Shown here piece by piece: positions 17,559 through 25,303 of a DNA stretch of 64,000 nucleotides. The DNA is from Candidatus Viadribacter manganicus. GTDB taxonomy: Bacteria; Pseudomonadota; Alphaproteobacteria; Caulobacterales; Aquidulcibacteraceae. The position numbers were made by a program, and so were the translations under genes. The stretch covers positions 930,001-994,000 of the forward strand of contig NZ_CP013244.1 in NCBI RefSeq assembly GCF_001679665.1, read 5' to 3'. How positions within the stretch are numbered: the first letter of the stretch is position 1; each line of letters opens with the position of its first letter. The notes beneath the pieces are model-generated. The model was not told the origin of the DNA and did no database searches. It was given only the letters and a program-made list of their open reading frames with translations.

Positions 17559-18407
17559 ATGACCGAGCGTATCTCCTTTCAAGGCGAACCTGGGGCGAAC
17601 TCACACATCGCCGCGCATCAAGCCTATCCGAATCTCGAACCTTTACCGTGTGCGAGCTTCGAAGACGCCTTTGCGGCCGCAAGCGAGGGTCAGGCCCGTT
17701 ATGCTATGATCCCGGTCGAGAACTCGGTCGCGGGGCGCGTGGCGGACGTGCACCACCTCATTCCCGAAAGCGGGCTTTACATTGTCGGCGAGCGCTTCGT
17801 GCCGATCCGCCATCAATTGCTCGGTCTTAAAGGCGCTAAACTTGAAGGGCTGACGCACGTGCGCTCGCACCCGCAGGCGCTCGGCCAATGCCGAAAGCAA
17901 TTGCGCGATCTGGGCGTTGTCGCGGTGAAGACCGCCGATACAGCGGGCGCCGCGCGCGAGATCGCCGAACTTGGCGATCCAACCGTCGGCGCGCTCGCCT
18001 CTTCACTCGCGGCGGAAATCTATGGCTTGCAGGTGCTGAAGGCCGATATCGCCGACGCCGCGCACAACACCACCCGCTTCCTGGTGTTCTCGCGCGAACA
18101 ACAGAACGCGCCGGCAGGCAACGGACTTTGCATGACGAGCTTCGTCTTTCGCGTGCGCAACGTGCCGGCGGCGCTTTACAAGGCCCTCGGCGGCTTTGCC
18201 ACCAATGGCGTCAACATGACGAAGATCGAAAGCTACATAGAAGGCGGCGCATTCTCGGCGGCCATGTTCTTCTGTGACGTCGAAGGCCATCCCGAAGAGG
18301 CCAACGTGAAACTCGCGCTGGAAGAACTCGCGTTCTTCTCGTCATCGCTGAATATTCTCGGCGTTTACCCGGCCGATCCGTTCCGGCTCGCATCAGGCGC
18401 ACGATAA
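17559..18407 (+). CDS. pheA: Prephenate dehydratase
   Basis: Converts prephenate to phenylpyruvate in phenylalanine synthesis. 282 residues, without a fused chorismate mutase; that enzyme is encoded separately at 55610. Visible: FQGEPGANSHIAAHQAYP, ARYAMIPVENSVAGRV, the catalytic HNTTRFLVFSR motif (about 165-175) and a C-terminal ACT domain (MTSFVFRVRNVPAALYKALGG...TKIESYIEGG) for phenylalanine feedback. No ribosome-binding site is obvious before the ATG, so a leaderless or short-leader mRNA is possible. Its 3' end overlaps the convergent NYN gene by 43 nt. Confidence 0.93.
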   Translation: MTERISFQGEPGANSHIAAHQAYPNLEPLPCASFEDAFAAASEGQARYAMIPVENSVAGRVADVHHLIPESGLYIVGERFVPIRHQLLGLKGAKLEGLTHVRSHPQALGQCRKQLRDLGVVAVKTADTAGAAREIAELGDPTVGALASSLAAEIYGLQVLKADIADAAHNTTRFLVFSREQQNAPAGNGLCMTSFVFRVRNVPAALYKALGGFATNGVNMTKIESYIEGGAFSAAMFFCDVEGHPEEANVKLALEELAFFSSSLNILGVYPADPFRLASGAR

Positions 18408-19237
18408 GCGACAGCAACGCCGCCATTGCGATACGCGTAGAGCCGCAAGTCCGGCCGCTTCTTGGCGATGGCGAGCAGCATCTTTCGGTATGAGCCGTAG
18501 CCGAGCCAGGCGCTGACGCCGCCTGTGTTGAAACCCTTCACGTCACGCAGCGCGAGGATCACGGCTTTGCGGCTCAGCATCGCGCCGCCGACACCCTGGG
18601 CAGCGCTGACAACGCGTTCGGCAGCTTGTTCAACCGGCGTTGCATTGACGGAAACCGGCTTTCGCACCGGCGCTGGCGCGGGTTTCGGCGCCGGCGGCTT
18701 CACACGAACGAGGCCGAACCATTTTCGCTTCGGGCGTTCGTATTTGAACGCATCCATGAAATCGTTCCGCAACACGACGTTGTCGGCGTACTTGCGATAA
18801 ACTTCCGCCGTCGGGTTCTGTTCGTGACCCATGGCGACGACTTCAAGCTCGCGTTCTTGCAGCCGGTTCACGACCGGGACGAAATCGGTGTCGGAGGTCA
18901 GCAGGATAATTTCCTGCAAGCCGCGTGTGCCTGCCGCGATATCGACGGCGTCAAGTGTGATGACGATGTCGGCGGAGCTCTTCTTGCTTTTGGCGATCGC
19001 GGCGCAGGAAAAAGCCTCGAAGCCCGCCGCCTCGAACGCATCGCGATAACGATCGTAGAGTGGATTCCAATAGACGCGCTTGACCAAAAACTTCCGCTTC
19101 AGCCGATCGCCGTCAAACGCGCCGTCCTCGAGCCATTCCATCCACTTGGCGATGGATGTGGTGAATTCGCCGCTCGTCATGCCGAGCACATTATCGAAAT
19201 CGATTAGCAACGCGCATTTCTTGCGTCGGCCGAACAT
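18365..19237 (-). CDS. NYN-domain (LabA/DUF88-like) nuclease-fold protein
   Basis: 290 residues. The N-terminal PIN-like NYN domain has conserved acidic residues in ALLIDFDNV, ADIVITLDAVDIA and LLTSDTDFVPVVNRLQ, typical of LabA/DUF88 proteins (predicted RNases). A Pro-rich linker (about 180-200) leads to a C-terminal region resembling an OST-HTH/LOTUS-type module (LRDVKGFNTGGVSAWLGYGSYRKMLLAIAKK). The start at 19237 is set by GGAG eight nt upstream. Divergent from the ECF sigma gene. Confidence 0.82.
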   Translation of the reverse strand: MFGRRKKCALLIDFDNVLGMTSGEFTTSIAKWMEWLEDGAFDGDRLKRKFLVKRVYWNPLYDRYRDAFEAAGFEAFSCAAIAKSKKSSADIVITLDAVDIAAGTRGLQEIILLTSDTDFVPVVNRLQERELEVVAMGHEQNPTAEVYRKYADNVVLRNDFMDAFKYERPKRKWFGLVRVKPPAPKPAPAPVRKPVSVNATPVEQAAERVVSAAQGVGGAMLSRKAVILALRDVKGFNTGGVSAWLGYGSYRKMLLAIAKKRPDLRLYAYRNGGVAVAYRAPDASRNGSAG

Positions 19238-19294
19238 TGGCTCTCCCTGCTCCGGGCCACTTTTGCTAATCGGGATGTTAAAGGGCGTCCAGGT

Positions 19295-19322
19295 GTAACC
19301 GGGCAACACTCTGGCCCGTATC
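19295..19322 (+). promoter_or_regulatory. Candidate autoregulatory ECF promoter GTAACC-N16-CGTATC
   Basis: GTAACC at 19295-19300, a 16-nt spacer, then CGTATC at 19317-19322, just upstream of the ECF sigma gene. This is the form described for Caulobacter SigF promoters (GTAACC-N16-CG). Transcription would start near 19329, leaving a short leader that carries the GAGGGG before the TTG start. The same hexamer and spacer recur before the DoxX gene at 24143. Confidence 0.7.
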
Positions 19323-19340
19323 GACCATGCACGAGGGGAT

Positions 19341-19895
19341 TTGGCCGACGAAGCCGCACTGAAGGGCCTGTTGCTTAAAGGTCTCGCCGGCGATGAAGCC
19401 GCGCACCGCACGTTTTTGACGGAAGCGGCGGCGCTATTGCGCGCTTTTTTCCGCTCGCGGCTGCGCGGACGAAACGAGGACGCGGAGGATCTCGTGCAGG
19501 AGACGCTGGTGGCGCTCCATACGCGCCGTGAGAGCTATGATCCAAACTACCCGCTGACGGCGTGGCTTTACGCGATCGCGCGCTATCGGCTGATCGATTT
19601 CCTACGCCGCGCCAAGCATCGCGCCCACGCATCCCTCGATGGCGTCGATGTCGGCGAACCCGATCCAGATTACCAAGCCAGCGACGCCAGGCGCGACGTC
19701 GCAACGTTGCTGGACAAACTGCCGGAAAAGCAGCGCACCGCCATTCGCATGGTGAAACTCGAAGAAAGAAGCGTGAAGGAAACCGCCGACGCGACGGGCC
19801 TCACTGAATCCGACATCAAAATCTCGATCCATCGCGGCCTGAAGACGCTGATGCGCCTTATGGGCCAGGAGCAACCCCAGGAGACGGGGAAGTGA
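19341..19895 (+). CDS. ECF sigma factor, SigF/NrsF-associated type
   Basis: 184 residues with only regions 2 and 4 of sigma-70. Region 2 contains RNEDAEDLVQETLVALHTRRESYDPNYPLTAWLYAIARYRLIDFLRR; region 4 contains LPEKQRTAIRMVKLEERSVKETADATGLTESDIKISIHRGLKTL. The start is a TTG with GAGGGG close ahead; no in-frame ATG lies upstream. Its stop overlaps the downstream anti-sigma start (GTGA), which implies coupled synthesis. The neighbour's family (DUF1109/NrsF) places it with SigF of Caulobacter, which responds to heavy-metal and related oxidative stress. Confidence 0.9.
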   Translation: MADEAALKGLLLKGLAGDEAAHRTFLTEAAALLRAFFRSRLRGRNEDAEDLVQETLVALHTRRESYDPNYPLTAWLYAIARYRLIDFLRRAKHRAHASLDGVDVGEPDPDYQASDARRDVATLLDKLPEKQRTAIRMVKLEERSVKETADATGLTESDIKISIHRGLKTLMRLMGQEQPQETGK

Positions 19896-20533
19896 AGACC
19901 GACGATCTCATCAACGCGCTGTCGCGGGGCGTCGAACCGACCGAGCGCCCACGCTGGCGTATGAACCTGGCGATCACGTTGATCGTTGGGCTCATCGTTA
20001 CGGCAGTGCTGGTGGCGATTGGCCTCGGCGTGCGGCCCGACATCGGCGCGGCGCGTATGCCCGTAATGATGAAGGCGATGTTCTCGGCGCTCGCCGCGGC
20101 AGTGATCTTGCCGATCGCGGTTCAGCTCATGAAACCGGGACGGCCGCTGGGCTGGCGGCTGGTTGCAGTTGTGATTTTCGTCGGCGTCTGCGCACTGGCG
20201 ACAAGCGTCGCGCTGATGGGCGAAATGCCGGAAGAGCGTTGGCAGGCATGGATGGGCGGCGAAGGCCGCGCGCCCTGGTGCGTCGTGCTCATTCCGATCC
20301 TAGCTGCGCCAACGGCGGCTTTACTGACCTGGTTCATGCGCGCGTTCACGCCGACACGGATCACGCTGACGGGCGCTGCGATCGGCGCGCTCTCCGGGGG
20401 CGTGTCGGCCATGGCCTACGCGATGTACTGCCCGACGGATTCAGTGGCGTTCGTGACCACTTGGTACACGCTGGCGATCGCGGTGTGCGCAGCGCTGGGC
20501 GCGCTAGTGGGATCGAAGTTCTTGCGATGGTGA
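19892..20533 (+). CDS. nrsF: NrsF-family (DUF1109) membrane anti-sigma factor
   Basis: 213 residues: a short cytoplasmic N-terminus (MKTDDLINALSRGVEPTERPRWRM, here GTG-initiated) followed by six hydrophobic helices. This is the layout of DUF1109/NrsF proteins that hold SigF-type ECF factors at the membrane. Cysteines, which matter for sensing in this family, are present at CPTDS and at PWCVVLI. Overlap with the sigma gene (GTGA) couples the two. Naming by family and context. Confidence 0.85.
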   Translation: MKTDDLINALSRGVEPTERPRWRMNLAITLIVGLIVTAVLVAIGLGVRPDIGAARMPVMMKAMFSALAAAVILPIAVQLMKPGRPLGWRLVAVVIFVGVCALATSVALMGEMPEERWQAWMGGEGRAPWCVVLIPILAAPTAALLTWFMRAFTPTRITLTGAAIGALSGGVSAMAYAMYCPTDSVAFVTTWYTLAIAVCAALGALVGSKFLRW

Positions 20534-20578
20534 TCTAAGCGGCTCGCTAATCGTCCAAATCTGCCCCATCTTTTCTAG

Positions 20579-20850
20579 ATGGGTTTTGCGCTTCGATGGC
20601 TGGCGTCTGGCGCCATTGTGTCGTGCATCGCACTAGCGTTGTTGAGCATACTGCCTCCACACCCTGTCAGCGCTTCATTGGCTGATGTTCGCGGGAGCTA
20701 CGGCGCTCTGTCATATCGCCCTTTGCTGGCGACCCGGCTCGGATAGCGAGGCTTGGCGTTTGCGAGCGGACTTTCACTCACCATCATGATGGGTGGACTT
20801 ACCCTCTTCGTTCCGGGCGCGTGGACGGCCTGGTTTTGACCGCTCACAAA
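20579..20850 (+). pseudogene. Possible decayed VanZ-like membrane gene
   Basis: An ATG at 20579 opens 55 codons (MGFALRWLASGAIVSCIALA, then LLSILPPHPV) ending at a TAG at 20744-20746. A hydrophobic stretch in another frame follows (LAFASGLSLTIMMGGLTLFV, then PGAWTAWF). The opening helix ending in LLSILPP and the later LFVPG are reminiscent of VanZ-family proteins, which would make this a frameshifted remnant. The evidence is slight; it could equally be non-coding. Confidence 0.2.
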
Positions 20851-20922
20851 ACGCTGCCTTGTTGCAAGGTCGAAGCAATCATTTGTTATCAACACTCCAT
20901 CTAGGCATGGCAATAAGACGCA

Positions 20923-20953
20923 TATAAACATCGATACTGATGTTTTATACATC
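20923..20953. promoter_or_regulatory. Overlapping inverted repeats (ACATC/GATGT half-sites) before the HTH gene
   Basis: TATAAACATC, six bases, then GATGTTTTATA forms a near-perfect 10-bp inverted repeat. The right arm (GATGT, 20939-20943) also pairs with ACATC at 20949-20953. Three alternating half-sites end seven bases before the ATG of a small HTH protein. This arrangement suits an operator for negative autoregulation. Confidence 0.5.
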
Positions 20954-20959
20954 ATCCCG

Positions 20960-21286
20960 ATGCTCACGTCCGCTCAGCTCCGCGCCGCCCGCGCCCTCCT
21001 CGGCATCGATCAGCGCACCTTGGCCGATTGGGCCGGCGTATCCTTGCCAACCATCCAGCGCATGGAGGCGAGCGACGGCTACGTTCGCGGCGTCGTCGAT
21101 ACGCTGACGAAAGTGGTCACCGCACTCGAATTGGCCGGGGTCGAACTCATCGGCGAAAACAGCGTCAGCAGCGGCGGTGGCCGTGGCGTGCGGCTGCGCG
21201 AACCGGCAACGCCACTGAGCCGCGATCCGAAGATGCGCGCCAGCGACACAAGCGCCAAGCGCAAGGGTTCGCAACTTCCCGCCTGA
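20960..21286 (+). CDS. Small XRE-like helix-turn-helix regulator
   Basis: 108 residues. The N-terminal HTH is clear: TSAQLRAARALLGIDQRTLADWAGVSLPTIQRMEASDG, resembling Cro/CI-type domains. A helix with VDTLTKVVTALELAGVELI follows, and the basic C-terminal tail lacks motifs. The stop is 8 nt before the SulP start, so it likely forms an operon with the transporter. The palindromic repeats directly upstream suggest it represses its own promoter. Signal unknown. Confidence 0.8.
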   Translation: MLTSAQLRAARALLGIDQRTLADWAGVSLPTIQRMEASDGYVRGVVDTLTKVVTALELAGVELIGENSVSSGGGRGVRLREPATPLSRDPKMRASDTSAKRKGSQLPA

Positions 21287-21294
21287 GACATGCC

Positions 21295-23019
21295 ATGACC
21301 ATCGAAACACCAGCGTCTCAAAAGCCAGCTTCGTTCAACTGGCGTCTCTACGTCCCCAAATCGATAACGGTGATCGCGCAAGAGGGCTACCGCTTCGCCG
21401 ATTTCCGCGCCGATGCGTTGGCCGGACTTACGGTGGCGATCGTCGCACTGCCTCTGGCCATGGCCATCGCCATCGCGTCCGGGACGACGCCCGACAAAGG
21501 GCTGATCACGGCGGTCATCGCCGGCTTCCTGATTTCCGCGTTGGGCGGCTCGCGCTTTCAGATTGGCGGGCCGACCGGTGCATTCATCGTCGTTGTCTAC
21601 GGCGTCATCCATCAGCACGGATTCGACGGCCTTGTGCTCGCCACCATCATGGCTGGCGCGATGCTCGTGGTCGCCGGCCTGCTGCGCTTCGGCGACTGGA
21701 TCAAATACATCCCCGAGCCCGTCGTCACCGGATTCACCGCCGGGATTGCCGTCATCATCTTCACCAGTCAGTTGCGGGATCTGTTCGGTCTCAGCATGGA
21801 CAACGTTCCGGCGGAGTTTATCGCAAAGCTTGAAGCCTTCTGGGCCGCACGCGACACGCTCGCGCTTCCGGCCCTTGCGGTGGCGCTCGGCGCGCTAGGA
21901 ACGATCCTTGTTCTTCGCAAATACGCGGCCAAATTGCCCGGCTTCCTCATCGCTGTCGGCGGCGCGGCAATCGTTGTCACGCTCTTCAATCTGCCCGTTG
22001 AAACCATCGGTTCGCGGTTCGGCGGCGTGCCTTCGACATTGCCCGCGCCCATCATGCCAACCGTGACTTGGGAGCGCGTGCGCGAGCTTTCTCAGCCGGC
22101 CTTCACCATCGCCTTTCTCGCCGGAGTCGAGAGCCTTCTCTCAGCCATGGTCGCGGACGGCATGACGGGGCGGCGCCACCGATCGAATTGTGAACTGGTG
22201 GCGCAGGGCGTCGCCAACATCGCTTCTGGTGTTTTCGGCGGCATTTCCGCGACGGGCGCGATCGCGCGCACAGCGACCAACATTCGCGCCGGCGCAAAGA
22301 CACCTATCGCGGGCATGATGCACGCGGTTTTCATCCTCGCGAGCATGCTCGCGCTGGGTCCGCTCATGGCCTACGTGCCGCTCGCCAGTCTTGCGGCCGT
22401 GCTCATCGTCGTCGCGTGGAATATGAGCGAGCATGAGCGGTTCCGGCATCTGCTTGGCGGCCCAGTCGGTGACCGCGTCGTGCTGCTTGCAACGTTCGGT
22501 CTGACAGTTCTCGTCGATCTCACGGTTGCCATCGAAGTCGGCATCGTGCTCGCAGCCATCATCTTCATGCACCGGATGGCGGAGGCGACCGCCATTCAAA
22601 AAGGTGTCTCGATCGTCGAGAAGGATCGCGACGACTTCAGCGACCCGCACCGCGCCGCCTACCAGGCGCGGCGAGAATTGCCCAAAGGCGTAGAAACGTT
22701 CGAGCTACGGGGGGCGCTCTTCTTCGGCGCGGCGAGCCGGCTCAACGACGCGCTTGAAGCGGCCTTTCCGCCTCCGAAAGTTTTCATCCTGCGCTTCGAC
22801 GCCGTGCCTATGGTCGACGCGTCCGGCGTCGGCGCGCTCAGCCGCTTCCTGAAACGTTGCGCCAGTCACGAAACCATGGTGCTTATTAGCGAACTCAATA
22901 TTGGCGCGCGCGGCGTGCTGGATCAGATGGGCGTGCTGGCTATGTCCAATGTCGAAGCCGTCAGCACTTACAGCGAAGCCATTGCGCGGGCGGAAGCTAT
23001 CGTTGAGCAAAAATCCTAG
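21295..23019 (+). CDS. SulP-family anion transporter with STAS domain
   Basis: 574 residues. About 10-12 membrane helices begin DFRADALAGLTVAIVALPLA, a SulP hallmark, and include FQIGGPTGAFIVVVYGVI and GISATGAIARTATNIRAGA. A C-terminal STAS domain (about 440-560) contains VFILRFDAVPMVDASGVGAL. SulP proteins carry sulfate, bicarbonate or dicarboxylates; the substrate cannot be told here. I chose the ATG at 21295 because translation from the frame's earlier possible starts would overlap the HTH gene and lacks transporter similarity. The next gene starts directly after the stop. Confidence 0.9.
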   Translation: MTIETPASQKPASFNWRLYVPKSITVIAQEGYRFADFRADALAGLTVAIVALPLAMAIAIASGTTPDKGLITAVIAGFLISALGGSRFQIGGPTGAFIVVVYGVIHQHGFDGLVLATIMAGAMLVVAGLLRFGDWIKYIPEPVVTGFTAGIAVIIFTSQLRDLFGLSMDNVPAEFIAKLEAFWAARDTLALPALAVALGALGTILVLRKYAAKLPGFLIAVGGAAIVVTLFNLPVETIGSRFGGVPSTLPAPIMPTVTWERVRELSQPAFTIAFLAGVESLLSAMVADGMTGRRHRSNCELVAQGVANIASGVFGGISATGAIARTATNIRAGAKTPIAGMMHAVFILASMLALGPLMAYVPLASLAAVLIVVAWNMSEHERFRHLLGGPVGDRVVLLATFGLTVLVDLTVAIEVGIVLAAIIFMHRMAEATAIQKGVSIVEKDRDDFSDPHRAAYQARRELPKGVETFELRGALFFGAASRLNDALEAAFPPPKVFILRFDAVPMVDASGVGALSRFLKRCASHETMVLISELNIGARGVLDQMGVLAMSNVEAVSTYSEAIARAEAIVEQKS

Positions 23020-23757
23020 ATGACGCGCGAGCTCACCCGGCGCGATGGGATGTTCGGCCCGATCCGCGTTCTCGAGCGTCAAAGCGATGGTGCGCGCCTC
23101 TATTGCATCAATGGCAGCATCCAGACGCTGATGCTTCCCGACGGCGTCAGCGCTTTCGGCTACGTCCACGCTGCGAAGATTTTGGCGGCGCACGCGCACA
23201 ATGTGCTGATTATCGGCGGCGGCGGCGGAAGCCTCGCCACCATGTTGGCGCGACAAGGCGCCAACGTCACAGTGCTTGATGTCGACCCTGCAGCCGAGGC
23301 CATCGCAAGGGATTATTTCAATCTCCACGAAAGCGTGCACTGGCTCACGACGGACCCGATAGCGTTTGTCGAAGATTGCACCAGCACGTTCGACGCCGTC
23401 ATCATCGATGCGTGCGATTCCGAAGGCCTCGTCAGCCCGTTCAACAAGCCGCAGATCATCGCCAACATTCTCGCGAAGGCGTGCCCATCCGGATCGCTGA
23501 TCGTGAACATCGTTCAGGAGGACGGCGCTCCCGCTTGGGGCGGTTGGATGGCGGCTAAGCTCGCCTCAATCGGATTCAGCGTGTGCCTCTATCGGTCAGA
23601 GGAAGGTTGGGAGGGCAATGAAATCCTCCACGTGCGCGCACGTGGACCGACCGACCAATTGACGGCAACGGATCTGGAACAACTTCCAGCCGAAGCGCGC
23701 ACCTATCTGATGTCGCTCCGTCCGCACGTTTCAGGACGTGGCCGGTCAGGCCAGTAG
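23020..23757 (+). CDS. Spermidine synthase-like SAM-dependent aminopropyl/methyltransferase-fold protein
   Basis: 245 residues. The Rossmann SAM-binding motif is LIIGGGGGSLATMLAR, with VTVLDVDPAAE at the end of strand 2 and FDAVIIDACDSEG at the position of the spermidine-synthase catalytic loop. It lacks the N-terminal beta domain of typical SpeE, retaining only a short MFGPIRVLERQSDGARLYCI segment. The ATG follows the SulP stop with no gap, so the genes are tightly linked. Substrate unknown. Confidence 0.75.
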   Translation: MTRELTRRDGMFGPIRVLERQSDGARLYCINGSIQTLMLPDGVSAFGYVHAAKILAAHAHNVLIIGGGGGSLATMLARQGANVTVLDVDPAAEAIARDYFNLHESVHWLTTDPIAFVEDCTSTFDAVIIDACDSEGLVSPFNKPQIIANILAKACPSGSLIVNIVQEDGAPAWGGWMAAKLASIGFSVCLYRSEEGWEGNEILHVRARGPTDQLTATDLEQLPAEARTYLMSLRPHVSGRGRSGQ

Positions 23758-23766
23758 AGACACAAG

Positions 23767-24120
23767 ATGCAAAAAGTCGAACGCCATTTGGGCCAAGCGC
23801 TGCAGCGCGGCGTGCGCGGGCGGTGCCCTGCTTGTGGCAAGGGTCGATTGTTTTCGAGCTATCTCAAACCGATCGCGCAATGCACTGCGTGCGCCGAGGA
23901 CTTAACGCGCTATCAGACGGCGGATTTCGCCCCTTATCTCGTGACGTTTGTCATCGGCATCGTCTTCACACCGCTCGCCCTTGCGCTGACCGCCTCCGGC
24001 GCCAGCGATCTTATGCTGCCGGTACTGCTGCTCGCGGCAGTCATCTCCGCGCTATTGCTACTGCCGCCGATGAAGGGCGCGGCGCTAGGTTTGCTGTGGG
24101 CGGTGAACGAAACGAACTAG
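23767..24120 (+). CDS. DUF983 zinc-ribbon membrane protein
   Basis: 117 residues. The N-terminal zinc-ribbon-like cysteines (Cys20/Cys23 in CPACG, Cys39/Cys42 in CTAC) and DFAPYLVTFVIG followed by two hydrophobic helices match DUF983, a family common in alphaproteobacteria and often near cytochrome oxidase genes. It starts 9 nt after the SpeE-like gene, so it is probably the last gene of the HTH-SulP operon. No experimental function is known to me. Confidence 0.82.
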   Translation: MQKVERHLGQALQRGVRGRCPACGKGRLFSSYLKPIAQCTACAEDLTRYQTADFAPYLVTFVIGIVFTPLALALTASGASDLMLPVLLLAAVISALLLLPPMKGAALGLLWAVNETN

Positions 24121-24142
24121 GCGTTTATAAAACACCACGCCT

Positions 24143-24170
24143 GTAACCGCTCCGCCTTCTCAAACGTCTC
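24143..24170 (+). promoter_or_regulatory. Candidate ECF promoter GTAACC-N16-CGTCTC before the DoxX-YHS operon
   Basis: GTAACC at 24143-24148, exactly 16 nt, then CGTCTC at 24165-24170. The -35 element and spacer are identical to those upstream of the ECF sigma gene at 19295, and the -10 begins with the same CGT. The start point would fall near 24176, about 15 nt before the DoxX ATG. Confidence 0.65.
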
Positions 24171-24191
24171 TCCTCGCAAGGAGGGCCCGTT

Positions 24192-24713
24192 ATGTTGGCT
24201 CAGGTTAAGCGCTACGCACCGGCAGGAATTTCGGTGTTCGCGGCCGCGGTGTTCTTGGATTCGCTGCGCTACAAATTCACCGATCACCCTAATACCCAGG
24301 AAATCTTCGGCCGCCTCGATGGATGGGCAGGGACTTTGGGCCTGCCCGGTCTTTTCGCGCACACGGGCTTGTTCAGCCAATACGTGATCGGTTCTGCCGA
24401 ACTCGCGGCCTCCAGTTTGTTGCTCGTCGGTCTCCTCCCCCGCTTCGTGCGCTTGAATGCGCTCGGCGCGTTGATCGGCTTGGCGGTGATGACGGGCGCG
24501 GTGAGCTTTCACTTGTTCACCCCGCTCGGCATCGACCCCAACAACGACGGCGGCGGCTTGTTCGCCGCGGCGGTGACGATCTGGGTGACCTCAATCGTCC
24601 TGCTGACGATCCGGCGCAAGGAGATCTTCGGTCTGCTCTGCGATCTTGGCCGCGCCTTTGTCCCCACTCCCAAGCCGGCTGGCGCGCCGATGCGCGCAGC
24701 TGCCCACGCCTGA
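24192..24713 (+). CDS. DoxX-like integral membrane protein
   Basis: 173 residues with four hydrophobic helices: about 8-25, 70-90, 95-115 and 125-145. The topology and LRYKFTDHP...AVSFHLFTPLGIDPNNDGGG features resemble the DoxX/DUF417 membrane families. AGGAGG seven nt ahead is a near-ideal ribosome-binding site. It forms an operon with the YHS protein, and the candidate ECF promoter upstream suggests induction by the SigF-type sigma factor. DoxX-like proteins are frequent in stress and metal-related regulons; the activity here is unknown. Confidence 0.75.
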   Translation: MLAQVKRYAPAGISVFAAAVFLDSLRYKFTDHPNTQEIFGRLDGWAGTLGLPGLFAHTGLFSQYVIGSAELAASSLLLVGLLPRFVRLNALGALIGLAVMTGAVSFHLFTPLGIDPNNDGGGLFAAAVTIWVTSIVLLTIRRKEIFGLLCDLGRAFVPTPKPAGAPMRAAAHA

Positions 24714-24721
24714 GATTTATC

Positions 24722-25180
24722 ATGCGCTCAATTGTTATCGCCGCTGCGCTCGCTTTCGGCGCGCTTACATTTGCCGCTGCTCCTGCACATGCAGATCAAG
24801 CGCCGGTTTACACAGGCGTACTCTCACGGGTGGCCGTTGGCGGCTACGATCCGGTTGCATACTTCACTGATGGGCAGCCCGTGCGCGGCAGCTCGGCGTT
24901 TCGCATCAATCACCAAGGCTTTGAGTATCGCTTCGCCAGCGCTCAGCATCTCGCGGCGTTTCGCGCCAACCCCGCACATTACGCGCCCCAATATGGCGGT
25001 TATTGCGCGTGGGCGGTGAGCCAAGGCTACACCGCAGCGGGAAACCCGAACAATTGGCGCATCGTCGATGGCCGGCTCTATCTCAACTATAACGACGAGA
25101 TTCAGACACGCTGGGAACGCGACATCCCCGGCCACATCCGCAGCGCCAACGGCAATTGGCCGAACGTGCTCAGCCGCTAA
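24722..25180 (+). CDS. Secreted YHS-domain protein
   Basis: 152 residues. A signal peptide ends at AAPAHADQ. The mature protein carries a YHS domain: VAVGGYDPVAYFTDGQPVRG...HQGFEYRFASAQHLAAFRANPAHYAPQYGGYCA. The YHS domain is thought to bind metal ions. It starts 8 nt after the DoxX-like gene, so the two share a promoter. A periplasmic metal-binding role fits the apparent ECF control, but this is inference. Confidence 0.85.
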   Translation: MRSIVIAAALAFGALTFAAAPAHADQAPVYTGVLSRVAVGGYDPVAYFTDGQPVRGSSAFRINHQGFEYRFASAQHLAAFRANPAHYAPQYGGYCAWAVSQGYTAAGNPNNWRIVDGRLYLNYNDEIQTRWERDIPGHIRSANGNWPNVLSR

Positions 25181-25303
25181 CGGAGCTGGCAGTCCGCCAA
25201 ACAGGCGCGACGATCTCCATGATGTCGCCGCGCGCAATGGTGTCGTCATCGACGACGATGTGCGTTTCGCATCAGTTTTCAGTGCGCGACATGCCTACGG
25301 CAT

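Larger units (their letters stand above)
20534..20959. other. 426-bp intergenic region with an AT-rich 3' half
   Basis: Between nrsF and the HTH gene. The first part (20579-20850) holds only a short possible coding remnant, annotated separately. From about 20880 the DNA becomes distinctly AT-rich and contains the inverted repeats annotated at 20923-20953. I see no terminator with a T-run after nrsF and no RNA gene. Confidence 0.5.

Noticed and set aside
21028..21294. Longer SulP protein starting within the HTH gene (663 residues).
   Set aside because: The extra 89 residues are low-quality translation of the HTH gene in another frame; ATG 21295 fits the family.
24170..24183. Hairpin CTCCT-CGCA-AGGAG that would hide the DoxX ribosome-binding site (RNA-thermometer-like).
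   Set aside because: The predicted ECF transcription start (near 24176) lies inside the left arm, so the full hairpin would not be transcribed.
25181..25303. Small gene in the gap between the YHS and serine hydrolase genes.
   Set aside because: No start with a ribosome-binding site and no coding-like composition.
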